64,000 bases of DNA from Seminavis robusta (lineage: Eukaryota; Bacillariophyta; Bacillariophyceae; Naviculales; Naviculaceae): positions 16,063-80,062 of the forward strand of contig CAICTM010000291.1 in the NCBI GenBank assembly GCA_903772945.1, read 5' to 3'. Under the pieces are notes generated by a model. The model was not told the origin of the DNA, did no database searches, and saw only the letters and a program-made list of their open reading frames with translations. Positions 55,489 to 64,000 of the stretch are shown here, piece after piece. How positions within the stretch are numbered: position 1 is the stretch's first letter; the number at the start of each line of letters is the position of its first letter. The translations under genes and the position numbers were made by a program.

Positions 55489-57267
55489 ATGATGACAATT
55501 CCTGTTTCCTCCATTGCCAAGACATGGCAACACTACCGAGGCACCTTGTCTTGCAGCCCCAAGGCGAGAGCCATTCTCAGCATGGCTTTGGCGAGTGCCA
55601 TTCATTTTGCCGGATATGAATACGCCAGAACTGGGACATTGACGCTCGTCACGTCGGAACGAACGGGCTTTTCCAATTCTTCCGTTGTGCCCTTTGCCTT
55701 GGGATTTGTCAGTCCGATATCGTTGCTACTGCTGTGGGTGAGTGAGTACACAATAATAGTAATCGGGTTCAGTTTTTGGAAGAAATGATCTATTTTCTTT
55801 GCTTTTTCTTTCTCTATTTGTTCTTTTTTTCTCATTCATTTTCTCCTTCGTTTCTTCTTCTGATCATGCTACAGCTCTACGCCAGAATGCTAGACTACTC
55901 GGGACCCAACATTGCCTTGCGGAACTGCCATCTCGCATACGCATTGATTCTCTGTCTAGGTGGACTTTTCCTACAAGCCATTGATCCAGTACTACTACCT
56001 CTCAACATGTATCATCAATGCAGTCGATTCTTCCTATTCGCACTCTTTGTGCTCGAAAATGGATTTGTGCAATTGCTCTTTACACAACATTGGGCATTTA
56101 TGAGTTCCATTCAGACGCGAGAACAAGCCGCGATCTGGTTTGCACCCATTGCTGGAATTGGATCCATTGCATCCACGGCTGCTGCATTTACCGTCGCGCC
56201 ATTGACCGATTACATGGGATTGCCCGCATTGCTCATTTTAGCAGGAATTAGTATTGGCGCCAGTGCCTTTTTTGCCATGGATGCCTACCATTTGGCAGAG
56301 CAGGTGAGCAAATGCAGAAAACAAAGAGCCAAAATAATATGACAAAAGAAGCCAGGAACATTCTCACTCACATACACGAAATCAACCCATTTCGTTTCAT
56401 CTTGTCAATGATTCGATTCCACAGCACGGATTCGAACCATCACCCAAAGAAAATGAAAAGAAAACCATTGCCAAGAATGATGGCAAGAATCTATTCCAAC
56501 GAGCCATTGCGCTCTTTCAAAGAGTGCCCTTGCTCGGAGCGCTATGCTTTGAAGTTATCTTCTCCCAAGCACAATCGTCCTTGCTCAATTCACTCTTTGT
56601 ACTCAAACTCAAAGATTCCATTCCGGAAGACGACGAGAGAGCAAGGTATACCGGAAATGTAGGCCAACAACAAGAGAAGAAAATTAAAACGTGCCTTCCG
56701 ATCTTCCAATGACTTACCTGCCCTCTCAAACTTGTATTTATCTGGTTACAGTGTTATGCCTGCATAAACGGATTCAGTGGAGTGCTACAGTTTCTTGTAC
56801 TGCCATTCTTGGCCAGACGACTCAACAATCGACAATTGTGGCTCGTCATGCCTACCATCATGACGGTTTGTGCTGTTTTCATCAGCCTGCAACATGCCGG
56901 GAGTATTCACTCCGTGTCGGGATCTTTTCTTCTTATGAAAGCCATGGAGTATTCCGTACGAGGAGTAACAACAGAAATGGTTTACGTGAATTTGGACTAC
57001 GAAAGTCGATTCCTGGGCAAAGAGATTATTGGCGTCTTTGTGAATCGTGTGGGCAAGTCGTTGGTAGCGATTGGTCTCTCCCTTGTGACCGTCTACTTTG
57101 GATCGCAGTCAGGGTTGCAGTATCTGTCATTGGCGCTGGTGGCAGTGGCTGCTGGATGGCTCTTGGTGACGTACCGATTGACAACCTTTCTCGAGGATTC
57201 ACCTTCAAAAGAGAAGCAACAATACCGGAGTGCGCCGGCAGCAACATCCAAATCCAAGAAAGAGTAG
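55489..57267 (+). CDS. Nucleotide-transporter-like (ATP/ADP translocase-related) multi-pass membrane protein
   Basis: Exons 55489-55737, 55875-56303, 56425-56658 and 56752-57267 join in frame with introns of 137, 121 and 93 bp, giving 475 residues. About 11 hydrophobic helices are visible. The C-terminal part has MKAMEYSVRGVTTEMVYVNL, YESRFLGKEIIGVFVNRVGK and SLVAIGL. This resembles the K-SAKYS..TKEMAYIPLD..KxxGKxxIDxxxxxxGKS block of Tlc/NTT nucleotide transporters of plastids and intracellular bacteria, though divergent. NTT proteins exchange ATP/ADP or other nucleotides across plastid envelopes and other membranes. Key charged residues are only partly kept, so transport substrate cannot be assigned. 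No clear plastid presequence was seen. Confidence 0.72.
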
Positions 57268-58236
57268 AAATCTGTAGAACGAAAGAAAAAGCAAGGAGGT
57301 TTGGTCGGAAGCAGCAACTTTGCCCTTGTGCACGTGTGCATGGCTGGTCCGTCGAAGGCCACAGACACATGGCCGCGGAGGATGCTTCATGCATCATCAG
57401 ACCACGTCATTGGCATGTACCATGCAGAAGCCCGAATCATTCAAAAATTGAATCGAGATGAACTCCGATCTTTCAAGACCTGATGATTACAGTTAGGTCG
57501 AGGCCGTCCAGGTTTGCGTTCCCGGCTTCTTGGTGCATGTTTCTATTGCCTGCTGAATATTTTCCATTCAATGAACATTCAATGAATGGATACACTTTGC
57601 TATGTTCTACCTTTCAAGCGTGTATAAATCTGCATTATGCTTCTTGGTGTGTATAGTCGGCTCCTAATCGACGGGCATACCGGTACCCGCGAACATATCG
57701 AGCTGGCTGTAGCCAGTTCCGTAGAGCGACGGTTGATTGAATTCAGTAGAGTATCAGAGCTGTGACAGTCTCCTGTGCCTTCATTGAAAACGCAGCTTCC
57801 CCTAAACCGGTACCATTACCGTACGGCCGTGCGGGACGGGAAGAACTCAACCCAACAGACTGTAAACACCCATGTCTTTCCTCACCTACCTGAAGAAGGA
57901 TCTACCAATGGTTATTTCGACCTTGCAGGGGCCTGAAATGGTGTTCAAAGGAGCTGTCAAAGGTTGGTTGACCTTCACTGAAAATACATTAGTCTTTAGT
58001 CTATGGTATGGTGTGAGTACAGTACGTGAAGGCTACACTCCAAAAGTAACAATTACTTTTTTTAAAAGGTTGTTCCCCTCTAGCTAGCTAGCTAGCTAGA
58101 TCGAATAGCTAGCTAGCGGTAGCTACTGGTACCAGTACCGTACTATTCTAAAATAGTAGTTGTGGTTTTGTGGACCATGGAGAAATTGCATCCATGCCAG
58201 CCAATTGGAGGTTTATTTTTCTCTGGTGGGAGGTCA
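57268..58236. other. Intergenic DNA before the Harbinger-like element
   Basis: No convincing gene. A CTAG-type cluster lies at 58080-58140, next to the element edge. Confidence 0.5.
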
Positions 58237-58324
58237 GCAAGGTCCGGAAACGGACCGGATTTTAGTCGTGTTATCGTTTGTCCCGTGAAACTACCTCAAT
58301 CCACGTTTCAGTAGTAACCCTAAC

Positions 58325-58445
58325 CTGAGAAACTACAGTTTCTCATTTGACGAAATGAGAAAGTTAGTTTCTCATTTTCGCGCAAATGAGAAACTAAAAT
58401 GGGTAGTTTCTCATTTGAGAAACTATTTTCTCATTTGAGAAACTA
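58325..58445. repeat. Left subterminal array of TTTCTCA/TGAGAAA half-sites
   Basis: Nine half-sites, several paired into near-palindromes such as AGTTTCTCATTTGAGAAACT. It begins 73 bp inside the left inverted end. Confidence 0.9.
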
Positions 58446-58572
58446 CATACCAAGCTCCAAGCCACGTAGTCAGCTAGCAAGCTTGCTTCTGTTGTTGGGC
58501 AAGGCGGCTACCCACCACACAAATAACACTGTTCTGCCATGCCAAACTAAATTTTAGTGTTGTTGGGTTACC

Positions 58573-59524
58573 ATGGCTGAAGATCTATTTCTTTCGGCAG
58601 ATGAAGTTCTGCGCGTTGGGCTGCTCACTGTTGGATTCGAAGAGGCACGGATTGACAGCGTCAATGCCAAGAAGAACATGGAGCGCTTTCGAACCCACTT
58701 TGCGGTCAAACCGGTTGTGTTATCTATAGTTTGGAAGATGCTGCTCACCACTGATCATGAAAACGCATGGATATCCCCAGACGTCGCGGATTTCAAAAAC
58801 TTTCTGATGGCAGTGAATTTTTTGGCGTGCTACCCCACTGAGAATGAAGGTGAAGCTCGGTTTGGTGTGTCGGACTTATCGCAAATGGAATTGGTTCTAC
58901 GTAAAGAAGATTGCTGCTCTCAAGATCAAGATCATCAAATGGCCGTCTCGGTGGAACAACCCCAACAATACACATCATCCCAATGCCGAAACAACCTTCA
59001 TTATCTCTGTTGACGGTGTGCATTGCATGATTGAGGAGCCCACTCATCAAGAGTTTTCCGAAAACAAGCAGTATTACTCTCACAAATTCAAAAAAGCAGC
59101 CTTTGATTATGAGGTTGCGCTTTCCATTTTTACCAACAAATGTGTTTGGATTGAGGGACCATTCCCTGCGGCGAAGCATGATATCAGCGTCTTTCGCTCC
59201 AAGCTCAAGAAGCAGATGGAAGAGAAAGCTCCCGGTAAGCTAGCCATTGGGGATAGAGGGTACCGCGGGGAACCTGAATTGATTTCTACACCCAGCTCAC
59301 ATGACAACCAGGATGTTCGTGATTTCAAGGGACGAGCCATGTCTCGCCAAGAGACTTTCAATTCGAGGATTAAGAACTTTGCCGTGCTCGACATCCGTTT
59401 TCGACACGGCCATGACCGAGCTACGGTGGGTGACGTGGCCGCCAAGCATCAAGCATGTTTTTTTGCTTGTTCAGTGCTCGTGCAGGTGGATATGGATAAC
59501 GATGGCCCGTTGTTCTTTGTCTAG
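58573..59524 (+). pseudogene. PIF/Harbinger (DDE_Tnp_4) transposase, one frameshift
   Basis: It starts MAEDLFLSADEVLRVG. The first frame ends similarity at EARFGV near 58865. One base later the frame continues CRTYRKWNWFYVKKIAALK, the HARBI1-like pre-catalytic block. The catalytic triad is ISVDGVHCMIEEP (first Asp), LAIGDRGYRGEPE (second Asp) and RQETFNSRIKNF (Glu). The protein ends NDGPLFFV. About 316 residues if read through. A single-base indel breaks it, so this copy is inactive or the base is wrong. The family inserts at 3-bp targets and usually needs a second, DNA-binding protein. Confidence 0.82.
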
Positions 59525-59621
59525 TTGTAGTAGCACCGTAATTCGTAATACTTGTTGCTGGATTTGTGTTTTTCGTACTATTATTTATTATCTCGTGATT
59601 TGATATCCTTGCTTGTTGCTA

Positions 59622-61639
59622 TTAGTAATCCCCACGTTCGGAGGAGGAGTCATTGATCGAACGTTTCTTTAGTTGTGATTCATCGTTCATCATTGCGTCA
59701 ATGGTAGTGGTCCCCTCATCAATCAATGCTTTCATGCTATCAATGGCTTCATCAACAAATGCTGAATCATTTTCAACAATTCCGGATGATAGAAAATCCA
59801 GGGCTTTGTCAGCGTTTCCACTGGCTGCATGGAGTGCCTTCACAACCAATCCCTTGTCATAACCCATGCCGACGATGTTGTTGATTTTGTCGTCGTCATA
59901 ATTTGGGAGAGATGGCGCTGGCACAGGAGCTGGCACTGGTGTCGATCCTGCTACTGCGGATACTACGAAAGGAGGATCTGGAGGTCCTGCGAGTGTACGA
60001 TTTTAGTGCAAACGTTGCTATCTTGTTAGATGCTACCTTGCAACCATTCCAAACAACAACAACAACAATAAAAGCAGATGCTAACCGGTTTTCATCCTGC
60101 TCATCGACTTCAAGAAAGCAGCTTGTCCAGCAGTTTGATTTGCTTGCTTTTTCTTTTCCCCCCGGCCACGCTTGGATACCTCTTCTTGAATAGCAACGCG
60201 CCACTGCAAACGAAAAGCTGGGAACTTGTAGACCGTTTTCGTGCAGATCATACATTTCTGCCCATTGCTGTCTTGACCTTGTTCCCACGTATCGTCTGGA
60301 GGCGCAATCCCATCACAGTCAACGAAGACAGGGAGAACCTCAAGCTCCATGTCGACCTTGGGATCGGGTGTGTCTTTGTTACACAACAAAGCTTCGGATG
60401 AGAGCGTGTAGCCAGCTGGAAACTCCACAATAATGGTCTTCATATTGCCACTCCTCTGAGGATCGTTGCTCATTTTGTGATACACTGTATCGAGTGCATT
60501 ATGGATGCCTTGGTCATCAGCGCCAATCAATACAGCCTTCGCAAGGTCATCGTCTTTTCCGGAGAAATGCCAATCAAGAGCAGGTGCCGTGATGCCGACT
60601 TTGGCACCTGTCGTCGTGCTTCCCATCGAAATAAGCTTGGCTTTAAAGTGATGTGGATTTGGTTTGTCATCACCATGACCAAGCAAATCCCGGATATCCG
60701 GAACACGCATGGAAATGATGAAACCAGCAAACAGATCGGTTTGCTGGACACCTTGGAGATCTCGTGCTGTGAACACCTTGATTGGATCTGGAGTCCGCTC
60801 CAAAAACCCGACATTGACTTTCACACCCTCTGTGAGCAATGGGCAAACAAGCAAGCGTTAGAGCAAGTGAGACAAAAAGAAGAAGACCGCTGCATCTGTG
60901 CTTACGAGTAAGACCACCGGCAGCAGCCCCAGCAGGAGCTGCTGCGGGAGAACGATAGCTTCCCATCCCAGACATTGTAACAATTGGATCAGTATTTGTT
61001 GCAGCAATTGACTCAAAAGTAAGAGCTGATTCAAGTACAGCAGCAGAACTTGGATCACTTGAAGGAGTCGGACCAAAAGATAATGTTTCAGCTGTGGTGA
61101 AAGAACTGTTATCGTCTTCAGCAAACTGAATGCTTCGAGGAACGCTTGCTTCTTGTGCTGCTGCTGTCGCTCTCTGATAATTGCGGGTCTCTCCAGAAAT
61201 GTAGATCTGCCAGCTATCCAGGAGCTCAATATAACCAGTTCCTTGCTTGTGGATCTTCTCCCAATATTTGATCTTGCTGGGAACCTGCGTCCTTAGCTTC
61301 TTCTGAGTGTCCGTTCCGTAGAGTTGAGTGTTGCTCCTGCAGAATCCCACAATACCTAACAGCAAGAACACCTCCCGCCTTCTCAAGGTCAGTTGCAAGT
61401 TGGATTTGGAAAGCCTCTGAAAGACCAGCCGCGTTTGTACGAGAAGGATTGAGCCTTCTGCTTCCTGAGCTTCGGACACTCCCCGCTGGGCTCCCAATAG
61501 ATGGCTGTGGCGATCCCAATACAGGCCGGGCCACAGAGCTATCAGAGCTAGATGTGCTTGGACTTCGCCTCCTCCTTGATCGATCCTCACTCTGCTGCTC
61601 TTCTCTTGCCTTTGCTGTCTTCCTTCGGGTCCTCACCAT
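59622..61639 (-). CDS. Element-encoded UBA-domain protein, spliced
   Basis: Minus-strand exons: 61639-60906 (with an unresolved frame change near 61350), intron 60905-60830, exon 60829-60086, intron 60085-59987, exon 59986-59622. The N-terminus is Arg/Ser-rich (MVRTRRKTAKAREEQQ), followed by a region with IKYWEKIHKQGTGY and a Ser/Ala/Pro linker. A central unrecognised domain has VKVNVGFLERTPDPIKV, TDLFAGFIISMRVPDI, GAKVGITAPALDWHF and KTIIVEFPAGYTLSSEALL. The C-terminus is a UBA domain: DDDKINNIVGMGYDKGLVVK, then ALHAASGNADKALDFLSSGI. UBA domains bind ubiquitin. It sits head-to-head with the 61920 gene inside the element. The two clean introns argue for expression; the exon 1 frame break argues against an intact product in this copy. 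Confidence 0.6.
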
Positions 61640-61919
61640 TCACTCCTTTTGAGCTTGTGCATTTGGCTAACGAAATGGTTGTTGAAACCGATCATTGAAA
61701 AAGATCTTTTGTTGGCATTGAAGAATACCATCCAACCCCTAGCATGAGCAAGAAAGATTCTATTGATTTGTATTTTCAATTTCTAGCTCAATGACTGCTG
61801 AGGAGTATTCGCAGAACACGTCGACAACAAAGATCTCCGACAAAAGCGCTTGTGGCCCTCTGTCCACCATCCAACATCCAGCGTCATCCTCATTCTCTGT
61901 GGAATAGCACACCTGAAAA

Positions 61920-62468
61920 ATGCCACCCAAAAAACCCAAAGTACCGCCATGGAAAGATAGTCCAGCACGCACTTTGCTTTACAATCTGATAGCTGATGGG
62001 CAAATTGAAGATGGGGACGATCCAAAGGAGGTTTACGATACCCATTGCAAAGACGCAGATGAGTTCAAGCCCTACCCATTCAGCGACACATTTATTGGCC
62101 GATTGAAACGTCTTTTGCTAAGGATAAAAGAAAAAGATAGCCAATCGGCACGAGATGCAACAGCATTGGTCCATGATCGACAAATATTTGCTCAACCAAC
62201 ACAGGACGTTTGGGGTGAGCCAATGTGGCAGGGCTCGGTTGCACAAGAGAAATTGATGGATGACATCGAAGCTGGCAAGCATCTTGAGCTGCTACCCAGG
62301 TTTTTACATGCAACAAGAGACGAATACAAAGTGTATGCTCTTGAGAGATTTCGGGATCGCATCTATCAAGAGTGCAAGAAAATGAAACGCGAGGCGTTCT
62401 TGTTCGACAAGACGGAGAAGAAGCGGGAGAAGCAGCTTGCAAAGCTCAAGAAATATAATCTAGCTTAA
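61920..62468 (+). CDS. Small basic element-encoded protein, unknown
   Basis: 182 residues, intact single exon. It starts MPPKKPKVPPWKDSPARTLL. Then come an acidic short stretch (IEDGDDPKEVYDTHC), FKPYPFSDTFIGRLKRLLLR, a central region with QPTQDVWGEPMWQGSVAQ, and a Lys/Arg-rich helical end (KKREKQLAKLKKYNL). The basic ends and location beside a Harbinger-like transposase suggest a DNA-binding accessory protein comparable in role to the Myb-like second protein of other Harbinger elements. No Myb signature is visible. It is the only intact gene of the element. Confidence 0.65.
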   Translation: MPPKKPKVPPWKDSPARTLLYNLIADGQIEDGDDPKEVYDTHCKDADEFKPYPFSDTFIGRLKRLLLRIKEKDSQSARDATALVHDRQIFAQPTQDVWGEPMWQGSVAQEKLMDDIEAGKHLELLPRFLHATRDEYKVYALERFRDRIYQECKKMKREAFLFDKTEKKREKQLAKLKKYNLA

Positions 62469-62527
62469 TGGCTCTCTGTGTAATTGTTGCCAATGCGTGT
62501 TGTGGTGCGTGTGGTTGTTGTGGTGGT

Positions 62528-62680
62528 GTAGTTTCTCATTTGAGCGTAGTTTCTCAAATGAGAAAGTAATTTCTCAAATGAGAAACTATCAGCTTAGTTT
62601 CTCATTTTGAGAAAATTAGTTTCTCATTTCGGTCTAAATGAGAAACTATGTGAGAAACTATCGCGTGAATGAGAAACTGC
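62528..62680. repeat. Right subterminal array of TTTCTCA/TGAGAAA half-sites
   Basis: Eleven half-sites, several paired as AGTTTCTCAAATGAGAAA. It ends 69 bp inside the right inverted end, mirroring the left array. Confidence 0.9.
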
Positions 62681-62987
62681 AGTCCCATGTGTGCAGGTTT
62701 GGACAGTCGTGGAAAAAATTGAAAATATTAATATGTGGGTACCAGTTGCGTTTCCGGACCTTGCAGTTGGAGGCCCCTCCCAAGTGGACACCTTTGCATG
62801 TCTGGGAAATAGGGGTCCTCTATATTGGCTCAGTCAATGCTAGTGTCCAGCAGACCGGCAAAAATCGTTAGATAACACCCAATTTGCGTTAATTCACTTC
62901 AGAAAGGTGACCTCTTACCATTAACTAGTAGAATTCTACGGACCAAAGTGGATCAAGGTCTGATGAATACCTTTCTACATTGCCCTT

Positions 62988-63781
62988 GTGAGTGGTCGTG
63001 GGACCAAAAGGCGTGACATCCGAGATGAAGAAACAGGAACTGACCTAATGGCATATGTGTGGGTTGACAGGGACGTCGCTACTTTATCTCTACATGCAGC
63101 TCTACTGCTCCTGGTCCTCCGTGTAATCGTTGGCGATGGCGACAGGTTGATTCTGATATCAATGTACCGGCTGAAAGAGTTCAAGTGTCCATTCCACAGC
63201 CTGAAGCTTGTGACAAGTACTACTCTGCATGCGGCACCATTGACCAGCACAACAGGACCCGCCAACAGGCACTTCAAGTGGAAAAGAAGGTGCAAACGAA
63301 GAAGTGGTCGCGTCGTGTCAACATGTCCATCTTCTCAATGTGTGTTGTTGATTCCTATGAGCTTGCACGTGGTTGCCAGACAAACTTTGAATGGAATCCT
63401 CGCGACTTTGTGGAGATCCTTGCAGAGCAGCTCATTGACAACACCTATGAGGAAAGAGCTCTCAGAAAGAGGACAGAGAGAGAACATGCCAATGAGGAAG
63501 GTGTTGCCGGCATTGACTCACTTCCTTCCACTTACCACATGACAGGACCCACTCCCACGAAGAAGAAGAAGGCCAACAAGCCAACACACGCACTTCAGGG
63601 CAAATGCATTGTATGCAAGAAGTCAGTAACAACTGTGTGCAGGACTTGCCGTGAAAAGGGAGGAAAGAAAGACGAGTGGATCTGCGACTCTTCCGGAAAG
63701 CTTTGCATGGGGCGACACATCCTCGAGCATCATGCTGACAAGAATGCCAAGCTCTGCAAGCCAACCCTGCTTTGGCGTTGA
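62988..63781 (+). pseudogene. PiggyBac-like transposase, C-terminal fragment with frameshift
   Basis: The first frame reads RGTKRRDIRDEETGTDLMAY then VWVDRD. A missing base near 63074 shifts into RRYFIST and RWRWRQVDSDINVPAERVQV. The intact C-terminal frame has YYSACGTIDQHNRTRQQAL, WSRRVNMSIFSMCVVDSYEL and a zinc-binding end (CIVCKKSVTTVCRTCREKGG, ICDSSGKLCMGRHILEHH). These match the DDE_Tnp_1_7/piggyBac family, including its terminal Cys/His domain. The N-terminal half, including the first catalytic Asp residues, is missing upstream. It starts about 220 bp after the Harbinger-like element. Confidence 0.82.
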
Positions 63782-64000
63782 AGCGTCTGTTGGATAGAGG
63801 AAGCCATCCTCTTGTTTAGGTTGTTTGTATGGTAAGTGCGTTGCTCATGATCTATGTGACGAGTGATCTATATAGCAAGTGGACGTTGGTTTGTTTTCTC
63901 ACTTGCTTGTTGTTTGAATTCGAAAAGTGAGAATCTGTGTAGGATCTACTGGTTTTGGTAGAGATGGTAGTCGTTGTAATTAAATAACGCAAGAATTTGA
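63782..64000. other. Trailing non-coding DNA
   Basis: Downstream of the piggyBac-like remnant. No further feature or inverted terminal repeat was identified. Confidence 0.5.

Larger units (their letters stand above)
58237..62764. mobile_element. Three-gene PIF/Harbinger-like DNA transposon
   Basis: Matching 16-bp inverted ends GCAAGGTCCGGAAACG lie at 58237-58252 and (complement) 62749-62764. Just inside them are arrays of a TTTCTCA/TGAGAAA word on both sides. Between them are a DDE_Tnp_4-type transposase, an oppositely oriented UBA-domain gene and a third small gene. The true ends may lie slightly further out, since GGGAGG is found outside both repeats. No 3-bp target duplication could be confirmed by eye. 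Confidence 0.75.

Noticed and set aside
57872-58087. 71-codon frame beginning MSFLTYLKKDLP
   Set aside because: Short, no domain, runs into a CTAG repeat cluster; could be a gene fragment but nothing supports it.
1-64000. tRNA, rRNA and spliceosomal RNA genes
   Set aside because: No cloverleaf, rRNA core or U-RNA signature was recognised by eye; a dedicated search (tRNAscan-SE, Rfam) would be decisive.

Overview
The window is nuclear DNA from a eukaryote, most likely a diatom. The evidence is short GT-AG introns (about 74-171 bp) in otherwise compact genes, divergently paired genes, two copies of the diatom-expanded DUF6824 family (motif around DVLCGR), plastid-type presequences ending near a Phe (GFAP and RAF type), a tandem CP12-like protein, and gypsy, Crypton, pogo, Harbinger-like and piggyBac transposons. 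A pennate diatom with a repeat-rich genome is the best guess; the species cannot be told from this window alone.

Layout. 1-6.7 kb: the 5' part of an eIF4G-like gene (minus strand) and a five-exon gene for a large multi-pass membrane protein. 6.7-20 kb: a transposon cluster. It holds a Crypton tyrosine-recombinase gene with a homopolymer frameshift, then a decayed pogo-type DDE transposase whose C-terminal coding region was split in frame by a Ty3/gypsy LTR element. A TA-flanked MITE sits inside the left LTR, and a second MITE carrying a tandem array lies downstream. 20-33.9 kb: two DUF6824 genes in repeat-rich intergenic DNA, then a second, heavily decayed Crypton on the minus strand.

33.9-57.3 kb is the gene-rich part: FEN1, NF-YC, an Endo III-like HhH-GPD protein, a DUF1415 protein, a SET-MYND protein, a ubiquitin-like-fold protein, a tandem CP12-like plastid protein, an ArfGAP-like protein, a small secreted protein, a cytochrome P450, a truncated relative of the secreted protein, a hotdog thioesterase and a nucleotide-transporter-like membrane protein. 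Many neighbours are divergent pairs sharing 0.3-0.8 kb of upstream DNA. They do not form an obvious pathway.

57.3-64 kb: a three-gene Harbinger/PIF-like element of about 4.5 kb. It has a DDE transposase, an intron-containing UBA-domain protein on the opposite strand, and a small basic protein. Its ends carry arrays of a TTTCTCA/TGAGAAA half-site inside matching inverted terminal sequences. It abuts a frameshifted piggyBac-like remnant. This element is the best candidate for an undescribed system. No tRNA, rRNA or CRISPR was recognised.
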